Part shown: positions 16,229-22,736 of the stretch, in pieces
How positions within the stretch are numbered: the stretch's first letter is position 1
Layout: the number at the start of each line of letters is the position of its first letter
Assembly (NCBI GenBank): GCA_964444975.1
Contig: CAYUJD010000041.1
Coordinates: 1-30,271, forward strand
DNA length: 30,271 bases
Direction: 5' to 3'
Source of the DNA: VBAS01 sp964444975
GTDB lineage: Bacteria; Bacteroidota; Bacteroidia; Chitinophagales; Chitinophagaceae
Notes under the pieces: generated by a model
Told to the model about the DNA's origin: nothing
The model's input: only the letters and a program-made list of their open reading frames with translations
Databases searched by the model: none
Translations under genes and position numbers: made by a program

Positions 16229-16735
16229 TTATAAAGCCTGCGGCGGCGGGGTAAGAATATTGATAAAGGGAGAAGGAATATGCGGAAGGATAAGTACCGC
16301 CGGATTATCTGACTTAGGATGTAAAAGACAGGTTTCATCACCCTGTTCGGTGCAGGCCGATTGCAGGCATTGGTAAAGTTGTGCGATTAAATTGCCGCCT
16401 TCTTTCTTCTTTTGGTTAATATCATTTTCCAGGCATTGATGCAAAGCCGTTTCTTCCTCGTCGAAAAGCCCGGTGAAGGTGTAGTACCCCTTATCGAAAC
16501 TGTAAGACGTTATGTCGAACATTTTTCCCTGCACCCTGATTTCTTTATGATATTTCACCCACAGCACATCCTTCTCTGCCACCACGATACTGTGCAGCAG
16601 CTGCTTTTCCAGCTTTTCTTTCATGGCATGGCGTATGGCCTGTTGTTTCAGCAGAAAAAAAAGACTGAAAGCCACCGGCATAATGCCGGCCAGCAGCAGT
16701 AAGGAGGATATTATTTTTCTGAAAATGATTTTCAC
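16229..16735 (-). CDS. small single-TM protein upstream of the TonB receptor
   Basis: I do not recognise a family. The start is taken as the GTG at 16733-16735, giving 168 residues. The first in-frame ATG at 16822 would overlap the preceding gene by 79 bp and put a hydrophilic stretch ahead of the membrane helix. From the GTG the protein opens with basic residues and a hydrophobic helix at about 8-29, then a helical charged segment (KQQAIRHAMKEKLEKQLL). A beta-type middle and a C-terminal region follow, with four cysteines (two in QCLQSAC) and a Pro-rich tail. It lies 8 bp after the haem-binding gene and 48 bp before the TonB receptor, so it probably belongs to the same uptake operon. Confidence 0.75.
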   Translation of the reverse strand: MKIIFRKIISSLLLLAGIMPVAFSLFFLLKQQAIRHAMKEKLEKQLLHSIVVAEKDVLWVKYHKEIRVQGKMFDITSYSFDKGYYTFTGLFDEEETALHQCLENDINQKKKEGGNLIAQLYQCLQSACTEQGDETCLLHPKSDNPAVLILPHIPSPFINILTPPPQAL

Positions 16736-16743
16736 GAAATAAA

Positions 16744-17247
16744 TTATTGACCCGGCTGTTTTCTTTTCAGGCTGTCCATAGGGTACATTGATTCCATTGT
16801 GTCTATTACCCAATGCGCCCAATCCATCAATTTTGTTTTTTCCGCTTCTGATAGAATGGCATCCTTATGTATCCAGGTGTAAGAGTTCAGAGGCATTTCA
16901 CCTTCTTTCACCTGCTCTATCACTTCTTCCATTTTATGATACTGCACCCGCAACCGCTTGTCGGTATATTCTGAAAAATTCAGGTGCTTTTTGCCTTCCA
17001 CGATATGTCTGTTCATCCACATGCCGACGGGCTGAATGTTAAAGTACCAGGGATAAACCGAGTTGTTGGAATGACAATCGTAACAGGCTTTTTTCAAAAT
17101 TGTATTTACATCATCAGGGATGGAAAATTTGGTGGCAATATGAGTGACGGGTACCCCGGCCTGCAGGTTTTTGGCCGGGGGAAAAAATTGAATAGCCACC
17201 AGTGCAATCAGCAATAACCATCCGGTCGTTTTCAGTACTTTTTTCAT
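16744..17247 (-). CDS. haem-binding domain protein (cytochrome c-like CxxCH)
   Basis: This 167-residue protein belongs to the Haem_bd family of exported c-type haem proteins. It has an N-terminal uncleaved anchor or signal sequence (about 6-24). The single covalent haem site is Cys-Tyr-Asp-Cys-His near residues 55-59. The family-typical SNNSVYPWYFNIQPVG and HIVEGKKHLNFSEY stretches follow. It later shows EVIEQVKEGEMPLNSYTWIH, also usual for the family, and the membrane-proximal MDWAH region near the end. It probably works in the periplasm as an electron carrier or haem-handling protein. It lies 19 bp after gpmI and 8 bp before the small membrane protein. Confidence 0.9.
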   Translation of the reverse strand: MKKVLKTTGWLLLIALVAIQFFPPAKNLQAGVPVTHIATKFSIPDDVNTILKKACYDCHSNNSVYPWYFNIQPVGMWMNRHIVEGKKHLNFSEYTDKRLRVQYHKMEEVIEQVKEGEMPLNSYTWIHKDAILSEAEKTKLMDWAHWVIDTMESMYPMDSLKRKQPGQ

Positions 17248-17266
17248 TCTTGTTTTTATTTTGTTG

Positions 17267-18790
17267 CTAAATTAATATTTCCCCGGTCATTTCTTTTGGC
17301 AGCGGCAGCTGCATCATGGTAAGAATAGTGGGAGCAATATCGCCCAGCTTACCGGGTTTTATTTTGCCCCGCCATTGATTATCTATTATAAAGAACGGCA
17401 CAGGATTCATGGTATGCGCCGTATTGGGCGAGCCGTCTTCATTTATCATAAAATCCGAATTGCCGTGATCGGCAGTAAGAAATATGGTGTACCCATTCGC
17501 CAGCCCGGCGGTTACTATTTTTTCTACGCACTGGTCAACGGTTTCCACAGCCTTGATGGCTGCTTCCCATACACCGGTATGGCCCACCATATCAGCATTG
17601 GCATAGTTCAGGCAAATGAAATCAGATGTCTGGTTATTTATTTCGGGCAACAAGGCTTCAGTTACTTCGTAAGCACTCATTTCGGGCTGCTGGTCATAAG
17701 TAGCCACTTTGGGTGAAGCGATGAGAATTCTTTTTTCACCGTCAAAGGGTTTTTCCCTGCCGCCGCTGAAAAAGAAAGTGACGTGCGGGTATTTCTCCGT
17801 TTCTGCAATGCGAATCTGCTTCAATCCGTGCTGCTGCAGTATTTCGCCCAGCGTATTGTTCAGGTTGTCGGTTTCAAAAATTACGTTTACGTTTTTAAAT
17901 GTTTTGTCGTACTCGGTCATGGTGCTGTAGTGCAGCGAAAGCTTTTTCATACCATGCTCCGGCATATCGGCTTGCGTAAGCACCTGCGTGATTTCGCGGC
18001 AGCGGTCGGTACGGAAGTTGAAACAGAGGGCCACATCGCCATCTTTTACCAGGCCCAGTGGCTGCCGGGCTTCGTTCACGATTACTGTGGGTATAATAAA
18101 CTCATCCGTAATATTTTTTTTATATGAGTTTTCAACCGCTTTCGCTGCATCGCTGGCTTTTTCACCTGCGCCATTCACCAATACATCATAGGCCAGCTTC
18201 ACTCTTTCCCATCTTTTGTCGCGGTCCATGGCATAGTAGCGGCCGCTTACCGAAGCAATTTTTCCGACCGAATTCTTCATGTGCTGCTGCAGTTCTTTTA
18301 TAAAGCCAAGGCCGCTTTTCGGGTCACAGTCCCTTCCGTCAGTAAAAGCATGCACAAAAACTTCTGTAAGATTTTCTTTTTTGCACACATCCAGCAGGGC
18401 TTTCAGGTGATTGATGTGTGAATGCACGCCGCCATCGCTTACCAGGCCAAGCAGATGCAGCGGCTTGTTAATTGTTTTTGCATGGCGGATGGCTGAAAGC
18501 AGTGTTTCATTTGAAGCAAATGTGCAGTTGCGTATGGCAACATTTATCCGCTGCAGTTCCTGGTACACTATACGGCCGGCGCCCAGGTTCAGGTGGCCCA
18601 CTTCGGAATTCCCCATTTGACCCTCCGGCAAGCCGACCGCTTCGCCACAGGTAACCAGTGTTGAATTGGGATATTTTGAATACAGCGAAGAAACAAAAGG
18701 AGTTTTTGCATGCTGAATGGCATCGGCCAATGCCACCTTTCCCAGACCCCAGCCGTCCATGATGATGAGAATTACTTTTTTAGCTGCCAT
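17267..18790 (-). CDS. gpmI: 2,3-bisphosphoglycerate-independent phosphoglycerate mutase
   Basis: GpmI interconverts 3-phosphoglycerate and 2-phosphoglycerate in glycolysis, using two Mn ions and no cofactor. The 507-residue length is typical. Motifs in order are IIMDGWG with metal ligand Asp12, GQMGNSEVGHLNLGAGR with the phosphorylated Ser62, VHAFTDGRDCDPKSG, SVSGRYYAMDRDKRWER, NFRTDRCREIT, ANADMVGHTG and TADHGNSD. No signal peptide is present, so it is cytosolic. Translation ends with TAG, showing that TAG is read as a stop in this genome. It is the first gene of the eight-gene minus-strand run and has an exact -7 box at 18865. Confidence 0.97.
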   Translation of the reverse strand: MAAKKVILIIMDGWGLGKVALADAIQHAKTPFVSSLYSKYPNSTLVTCGEAVGLPEGQMGNSEVGHLNLGAGRIVYQELQRINVAIRNCTFASNETLLSAIRHAKTINKPLHLLGLVSDGGVHSHINHLKALLDVCKKENLTEVFVHAFTDGRDCDPKSGLGFIKELQQHMKNSVGKIASVSGRYYAMDRDKRWERVKLAYDVLVNGAGEKASDAAKAVENSYKKNITDEFIIPTVIVNEARQPLGLVKDGDVALCFNFRTDRCREITQVLTQADMPEHGMKKLSLHYSTMTEYDKTFKNVNVIFETDNLNNTLGEILQQHGLKQIRIAETEKYPHVTFFFSGGREKPFDGEKRILIASPKVATYDQQPEMSAYEVTEALLPEINNQTSDFICLNYANADMVGHTGVWEAAIKAVETVDQCVEKIVTAGLANGYTIFLTADHGNSDFMINEDGSPNTAHTMNPVPFFIIDNQWRGKIKPGKLGDIAPTILTMMQLPLPKEMTGEILI

Positions 18791-18864
18791 TTCAGTGAAT
18801 TAACTGCCAGAAAATCGTTTTCCCGCGGGATGCATTTCGCACATTTTCAGCGTAAAAACGGCAA

Positions 18865-18872
18865 CAAAACTA
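18865..18872 (-). promoter_or_regulatory. Bacteroidota -7 box (TAGTTTTG) for gpmI
   Basis: The minus strand reads TAGTTTTG, an exact TAnnTTTG match, about 75 nt upstream of the gpmI ATG. No clear -33 element is seen. Confidence 0.5.
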
Positions 18873-18915
18873 AGTCTTTTACCGTTATTGGTCTTTAAAA
18901 ACACAGGTATGCAGT

Positions 18916-18939
18916 AACTTAGCAGCCGCTAAGTTTTTT
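18916..18939 (+). terminator. terminator-like hairpin in the DUF4783 leader
   Basis: AACTTAGC at 18916-18923 pairs perfectly with GCTAAGTT at 18928-18935 around the loop AGCC, and T residues follow. The nearest upstream gene, gpmI, points away, so this is either an attenuator for the DUF4783 gene or the end of a short transcript. Confidence 0.5.
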
Positions 18940-18989
18940 AACGGACTGTGGCATGTTTTTCGATAAACAACTATGAAAACTTACCAATC

Positions 18990-19370
18990 ATGAAAAAGAA
19001 CCTGATCCTGGTTTCAATTTTTTTCTTCAGCATTTTATCCTTTGCACAGGGCGGGATTGATGAAGTGATTTCTGCCATGAAAATCGGCAATGCGTCCGCC
19101 GTGGCAAAATATTTTGATAATTATATTGACATCACCCTGCCCGATAAGAGCAGCAACTACAGCAAAAGCCAGGGTGAATTGATTATAAAAGATTTTTTTG
19201 CCAGCAATGGCGTGAAAAATTTTGATGTAAAACACAAAGGCAACAACGACAACGGCGATTACTGCATCGGCACGCTGCTCACCAAAAACGGCAATTACCG
19301 TGCAACGGTTTATATGCGGGTAAAAGGAAACAAGCAGGTGATCCAGGATATCCGCATCCAGCAATTATAA
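18990..19370 (+). CDS. DUF4783 family exported protein
   Basis: The ATG at 18990 gives 126 residues and places Lys2-Lys3 before a hydrophobic signal sequence ending near Ser-Phe-Ala-Gln at 17-20. An upstream in-frame ATG at 18948 would bury this signal behind 14 extra residues and is rejected. The mature part has the pattern of the Bacteroidota DUF4783 family, with an NTF2/SnoaL-like alpha+beta shape. Its characteristic parts are the opening IDEVISAMKIGNASAVAKYF, the ITLPDKSSNYSKSQ turn and the closing GNYRATVYMRVKGNK strand pair. The function is not established. It is exported and probably periplasmic. It ends at a terminator whose tail overlaps the nadC promoter. Confidence 0.85.
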   Translation: MKKNLILVSIFFFSILSFAQGGIDEVISAMKIGNASAVAKYFDNYIDITLPDKSSNYSKSQGELIIKDFFASNGVKNFDVKHKGNNDNGDYCIGTLLTKNGNYRATVYMRVKGNKQVIQDIRIQQL

Positions 19371-19395
19371 ATAGTAAGCCCTGGCTGAAATAAAA

Positions 19396-19426
19396 GACCC
19401 TGCCGGATTATGGCGGGGCTTTTTTA
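19396..19426 (+). terminator. rho-independent terminator after the DUF4783 gene
   Basis: CCCTGCC at 19398-19404 pairs with GGCGGGG at 19412-19418 with one T-G wobble and a 7-nt loop. C and six T follow. Confidence 0.85.
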
Positions 19427-19432
19427 GTTTTG
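19425..19432 (+). promoter_or_regulatory. Bacteroidota -7 box (TAGTTTTG) for nadC
   Basis: TAGTTTTG is an exact TAnnTTTG match that begins on the last T of the preceding terminator. It ends only 4 nt before the nadC ATG, which implies a leaderless message if it is used. Confidence 0.5.
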
Positions 19433-19436
19433 GGCA

Positions 19437-20294
19437 ATGAAGTACGATGCTGCCTTTTATCATTTCGTGGATGAAGCGCTGAAAGAAGATGTGGGCGACG
19501 GCGATCACTCTACGCTGGGCTGCATTCCAGCCGGTACAAGAGGAAAGGCTGTGCTGAAAATAAAACAGGAGGGAATACTGGCCGGCAGGGAAGCAGCTGA
19601 AAAAATTTTTCTTTACAAAGATCCCACCGCGGTTTTCAATGCATACAAGCATGACGGCGATGAAATGAAACCCGGCGAGCTGGCATTCGATGTGGAAGCA
19701 TCGGTACACAGCATACTGCAATGCGAACGGCTGGTGCTGAACTGCATGCAGCGCATGAGCGGTATTGCCACGCTAACCCGCCAGTACACCGACAGGCTTT
19801 ATGGGTATAAAACAAAACTGCTCGATACACGAAAGACCACGCCCAATTTCCGCTTGCTGGAAAAAGAAGCGGTACGCACCGGCGGCGGCATGAACCACCG
19901 CTTTGGCTTGTACGATATGATTATGCTGAAGGATAACCATATTGACTACTGCGGCGGTATTGAAAAAGCCATCAGCAAGGCGTGGGACTACGTGCAGGAA
20001 AAAAAACCGGCGCTTAAAATAGAAGTGGAAGCACGGAGTATGGAAGATGTAAAAAAAATAACAGCTGTTGGAAAAGGAAAAGTGTTCCGCATCATGCTGG
20101 ATAATTTTTTGCCGGAGCAGATTTCAAAAGCGCTGCAGTTAACCGGCGGCGACTTTGAAACCGAAGCCAGCGGCGGCATCAATCTTGACAACATTGAAGA
20201 ATATGCAAAGACCGGCGTGGATTATGTGAGTGTAGGTGCCGTAATACACCAGGCGAGAAGCCTCGATTTGAGTTTGAAGGCCGTTCTTGTTTGA
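19437..20294 (+). CDS. nadC: nicotinate-nucleotide pyrophosphorylase (carboxylating)
   Basis: NadC (quinolinate phosphoribosyltransferase) converts quinolinate and PRPP to nicotinate mononucleotide in de novo NAD synthesis. The 285-residue length is typical. The N-terminal domain has LKEDVGDGDHST near residues 16-27. The catalytic barrel shows NCMQRMSGIATLT, the PRPP/quinolinate site LLDTRKTTPNFRLLEKEAVRTGGG written over about 123-146, then HRFGLYDMIMLKDNH. IEVEARSMEDV, ASGGINLDNI and GVDYVSVGAVIH follow towards the C-terminus. The start is fixed by the EDVGDGDHS distance, because no other ATG lies nearby. It is followed immediately by an octamer-period array and the SUI1 gene. Confidence 0.97.
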   Translation: MKYDAAFYHFVDEALKEDVGDGDHSTLGCIPAGTRGKAVLKIKQEGILAGREAAEKIFLYKDPTAVFNAYKHDGDEMKPGELAFDVEASVHSILQCERLVLNCMQRMSGIATLTRQYTDRLYGYKTKLLDTRKTTPNFRLLEKEAVRTGGGMNHRFGLYDMIMLKDNHIDYCGGIEKAISKAWDYVQEKKPALKIEVEARSMEDVKKITAVGKGKVFRIMLDNFLPEQISKALQLTGGDFETEASGGINLDNIEEYAKTGVDYVSVGAVIHQARSLDLSLKAVLV

Positions 20295-20296
20295 AG

Positions 20297-20376
20297 CATT
20301 GTTACATTGCTGAATTGTTAAATGGTTGTGCTGACAGCAATTGAACCATTTAGCCATTTAACCGTTTAACATGTGA
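20297..20376. repeat. octamer-period degenerate array with inverted arms, between nadC and SUI1
   Basis: Ten consecutive 8-bp units fill the gap. The first four resemble CATTGTTA and the later units resemble RCCATTTA. The two arms are partly complementary: AATGGTT at 21 bases into the second half of the left arm can pair with AACCATT on the right, and TGCTG with CAGCA near the centre. The array starts 2 nt after the nadC stop and ends 12 nt before the SUI1 ATG. Confidence 0.7.
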
Positions 20377-20388
20377 GGACTAAACTCT

Positions 20389-20730
20389 ATGTCAAAGAAA
20401 CATAAACCCGATGCAAGAGGATTTGTTTACAGCACTGATCCTGATTTTAAGTTTGAAGAAGAGCAAACTACAGTTGAAACATTGCTGCCTGCGCAGCAAC
20501 AGCTTAAAGTGAAACTGGACACCCGTCACCGTGCAGGCAAAGCCGTTACATTGATTGAAGGTTTTATTGGAAAAGCAGGAGACCTTGAAGCGCTGGGTAA
20601 GCAACTGAAAGCTTTTTGCGGCACGGGCGGCTCGGTGAAAGACGGCGCCATCATCATCCAGGGCGACCAGCGGGATAAAGTGATGCAGTGGCTGGGGAAG
20701 AACGGGTACGGGAGGGTGAAGAAGGGGTGA
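20389..20730 (+). CDS. SUI1/eIF1-like translation initiation factor (YciH family)
   Basis: This 113-residue protein is the bacterial relative of eIF1, a small ribosome-associated factor influencing start-site fidelity. After a variable N-terminal 35 residues, the SUI1 domain runs from about 38 to the end. It shows VKLDTRHRAGKAVTLIEGFIG and LEALGKQLKAFCGTGGSVKDG, then IIIQGDQRDKVMQWLGKNGY, the standard order for the family. A GAGGA sequence about 9 nt upstream of the ATG could act as a ribosome-binding site, which is unusual in Bacteroidota. Its whole leader is the octamer array, so it may depend on read-through from nadC. A terminator follows 46 nt after the stop. Confidence 0.93.
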   Translation: MSKKHKPDARGFVYSTDPDFKFEEEQTTVETLLPAQQQLKVKLDTRHRAGKAVTLIEGFIGKAGDLEALGKQLKAFCGTGGSVKDGAIIIQGDQRDKVMQWLGKNGYGRVKKG

Positions 20731-20744
20731 AGTTGCAACTGCTT

Positions 20745-20972
20745 ATTTTTTTTCTCCCAGTTCATAAAATACCCCAACGCCCCGCCGGGGCATTTTTTTA
20801 CCTAAGCAATTATATTTTCAGTAGTAGAATCTTCAGGCGTTATCCAAGGTTTTTCTCTTTGTTTAAACACTTCAGGCAAACCGTGGGCACAGTTGCCGGA
20901 ATGCATGCAGAGTCCGGGCTCCCACACTATGGTCACTTCGCCGTTGGAGTATTTGAACGTTTTCTATGCCAT
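20745..20972 (-). pseudogene. YjdI-type divergent [4Fe-4S] mono-cluster protein with two in-frame TAG codons
   Basis: Reading the minus strand from the ATG at 20970-20972 gives Met-Ala-TAG and then a sequence matching the small [4Fe-4S] mono-cluster family (Fer4_19, E. coli YjdI). It shows KTFKYSNGEVTIVWEPGLC, then MHSGNCAHGLPEVF, KQREKPWITPEDSTTENIIA, a second TAG (20802-20804), and VKKCPGGALGYF. The frame never shifts and the three family cysteines survive (CxxxxxC and CP). Homologues read CPSGAL at the last motif. Codon 3 and the codon before VKK are where sense codons are expected; the latter is probably an original CAG. The ATG lies 8 nt after the rsgA stop, so this was the next gene of that operon. 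After the homology the frame stays open into the SUI1 antisense strand, so the natural stop is also missing. TAG ends gpmI, gldB and the DUF1501 gene here, so decay is favoured over recoding. Confidence 0.75.
20777..20799 (+). terminator. rho-independent terminator after SUI1 (overlaps YjdI relic)
   Basis: GCCCC at 20779-20783 pairs with GGGGC at 20787-20791 around GCC, followed by A and seven T. On the opposite strand the same bases encode Val-Lys-Lys-Cys-Pro-Gly-Gly-Ala of the YjdI relic. Confidence 0.8.
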
Positions 20973-20980
20973 GTTAAAAG

Positions 20981-21922
20981 TTAATACTTTCTCTCTTCAA
21001 TCGAATCCAGGATATTGCAATAGCTGATGTAGCGTTCGATGTTTATTTCCTGGTTATCCAGCGCTTTTTTTACAGCGCAGCCCGGCTCATTTACGTGCAG
21101 GCAATTGTTGAACTGGCAATCGTTGAGGCGTTCACGCATTTCGGGAAAATAGTGGGAGAGTTCCTGCCGGGTGATATCCACCAGTCCGAATTCCCGCATA
21201 CCGGGGGTGTCAATTATTTTTCCACTGCCGGACAGATCATACATTTCGGCAAAGGTGGTGGTGTGCAGCCCCTTGCCGCTCCATCCGCTTATATCCTGGG
21301 TTTTCAGATTCAGTTCAGGACAGATGACATTAATAAATGATGATTTACCCACACCGCTGTGGCCGCTCAGCAGCGAGATTTTGTTTTTCAATATCGCCTT
21401 TACTTCATCCACTCCCTGTCCGGTTTTTACACTGGCAAGAATTAATTTGTACCCGATGGCTTCATACATCTGTTTCCATTCTTCATGCTGCTGCAGTTCT
21501 TTCTTTTTGTACAGGTCCGCTTTGTTTAAAACAATTGCAGCCGGTACATGATACATTTCGCAGGCCACAAGGAAACGGTCAATAAACCCCTGCGAGGTTC
21601 GCGGCTCTTTCAGCGTGGCAAACAACACCGACTGGTCAATATTGGCGGCAATGATATGATGCTGCTGCTTCTGCCTCGGCGACTGGCGGTTTACATAATT
21701 TCTTCGCGGCAAAATAGCAGTGATGATGGCTGAGGTTTCGCCCCGGTAACTATCGGTGTCATTCTCGGGTTCTATTTCCACTACGTCGCCCACTGCCACC
21801 GGGTTGGTGCTGGTGATTTCATCAATTTTAAACACACCCTTCATGCGGGCAAAATGCACCCGCCCGCTGTCATCTTTCACTGTGTACCAGCTGCCGGTAG
21901 ATTTATAAACAAGTGCCCGCAT
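20981..21922 (-). CDS. rsgA: ribosome small subunit-dependent GTPase A
   Basis: RsgA is a circularly permuted GTPase that assists late 30S subunit maturation. From the ATG at 21922 the protein has 313 residues. The OB-fold domain covers about 1-70. The G motifs come in permuted order: G4 NKAD at 133-136, the P-loop GHSGVGKSS at 187-195 and G3 DTPG at 238-241. The C-terminal zinc site is Cys269, Cys274, His276 and Cys282. An upstream in-frame ATG at 22000 would add 26 hydrophobic residues, but these are only translated intergenic repeat, and the OB-fold start LVYKSTGSWYTV fixes the true start. The YjdI relic follows 8 nt after the stop. Confidence 0.96.
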   Translation of the reverse strand: MRALVYKSTGSWYTVKDDSGRVHFARMKGVFKIDEITSTNPVAVGDVVEIEPENDTDSYRGETSAIITAILPRRNYVNRQSPRQKQQHHIIAANIDQSVLFATLKEPRTSQGFIDRFLVACEMYHVPAAIVLNKADLYKKKELQQHEEWKQMYEAIGYKLILASVKTGQGVDEVKAILKNKISLLSGHSGVGKSSFINVICPELNLKTQDISGWSGKGLHTTTFAEMYDLSGSGKIIDTPGMREFGLVDITRQELSHYFPEMRERLNDCQFNNCLHVNEPGCAVKKALDNQEINIERYISYCNILDSIEERKY

Positions 21923-21927
21923 GATGA

Positions 21928-21968
21928 ACAGGATTTTAACCAGGATTTTCCAGATTAAAAAAAAGATT
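21928..21968. repeat. degenerate CAGGATTTT repeat in the rsgA leader
   Basis: The plus strand carries CAGGATTTT twice, 12 bp apart, then CAGATT and AGATT at 9 and 12 bp steps. It lies directly upstream of the rsgA start. From memory, AATCCTG-type repeats are common between genes in Bacteroidota. Confidence 0.5.
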
Positions 21969-22193
21969 GGGAGGAAAGATAGGAACAAAATAACTTTCAA
22001 GTAAACCCGAAGGAGATAAGTGCAGGATAATTATGACTAAATCATATTTTGTCACACAAATCCTATGACGGGACAATGTGTTTGTTGTTAATTAATGCAG
22101 GTGTTTAAATCACGTTTGCAAATATCGTTTGGAGAATAATAAAGGCCAGTATGGCCGATAGTATGGTAGCAATAAGAATTGCGTGTATCGAAA
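21969..22193. other. intergenic region without a recognised gene
   Basis: No convincing coding frame is seen on either strand. Visible items are a weak minus-strand -7-like box TATCTTTC (21974-21981) for rsgA and a small hairpin GGCCA-GTA-TGGCC at 22144-22156. The latter has the same GTA loop as the REP-like hairpin 40 bp further on. Confidence 0.5.
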
Positions 22194-22214
22194 AAGCCCC
22201 GTAGGGGCGACATT
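22194..22214 (+). repeat. left REP-like hairpin of the transposase unit
   Basis: GCCCC (22196-22200) and GGGGC (22204-22208) flank the loop GTA, followed by GACATT. It lies 32 bp past the transposase stop. Confidence 0.7.
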
Positions 22215-22245
22215 CTTTCCTATCGTCAGGCAGTTTCTAACCATA

Positions 22246-22707
22246 TTAATCATAAAACTCAAAAAGATAATTATCCTGGTATTCCACTTCGAAATCATTC
22301 AGCATTTTTATATATTCCTCTTTGAATGTTTTGAATTTGTGATGCTCTTCCTGGGTCATAATGTAATTTATGACTCCATTTCTTTGACTCCTCGAGTGAG
22401 AAAAAGCTCCATAACCAGACTGCCAAAAAAACTTTCCTTTTACAAATCCCTGTTCATTTATCCACTTGCTGCTGCTTGCTTTGATAATACTCATGAAATC
22501 GGCGATACATGTTGTTACAGGCATTCCAAAAAAGATATGTACATGATCTTTCCATCCTCCCACAGCTAAAGACTTGGCGCCGTTTCCTGTAATTATACCA
22601 GATACATATCTGTGCAATTCATCACGCCAGTCACGGGTGATAAAATTCTCTCTGCTTTTAACGGCAAAAACGCAATGAATAGAAATCTGGGAATAAGTAT
22701 TGGCCAT
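22246..22707 (-). CDS. IS200-like Y1 transposase, REP-associated (RAYT) type
   Basis: The 153-residue protein is a single-domain HUH endonuclease of the Y1 transposase family, which nicks single-stranded DNA next to hairpins through a tyrosine. The HUH motif is DHVHIFFG near residues 53-60. The Bacteroidota RAYT-like part follows, with KGKFFWQSGYGAFSHSRSQ and then VINYIMTQEEHHKFKTF, where the Tyr of INYI is the probable nucleophile. The C-terminal EYQDNYLFEF is typical. There is no TnpB partner. The frame is intact and length is normal, so the enzyme may be active. Flanking hairpins support the RAYT rather than classic IS200 assignment. Confidence 0.92.
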   Translation of the reverse strand: MANTYSQISIHCVFAVKSRENFITRDWRDELHRYVSGIITGNGAKSLAVGGWKDHVHIFFGMPVTTCIADFMSIIKASSSKWINEQGFVKGKFFWQSGYGAFSHSRSQRNGVINYIMTQEEHHKFKTFKEEYIKMLNDFEVEYQDNYLFEFYD

Positions 22708-22736
22708 AGCAAAATGTTTTAATGTAGAAGTGACTT

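Noticed and set aside
20297..20376. CRISPR array
   Set aside because: Units are 8 bp, degenerate and contiguous without spacers, and no cas gene is nearby.
20526..20777. 83-codon minus-strand frame opposite SUI1
   Set aside because: Its first residues are the tail of the YjdI relic; the remainder is read-through on the antisense strand of SUI1, not a separate gene.
20802..20966. Genome-wide reassignment of TAG to an amino acid
   Set aside because: TAG ends gpmI, gldB and the DUF1501 gene at natural C-termini, so it works as a stop codon in this genome.
22183..22569. 128-codon plus-strand frame across the transposase
   Set aside because: It is antisense to the transposase with its HUH motif and starts inside the flanking hairpin.
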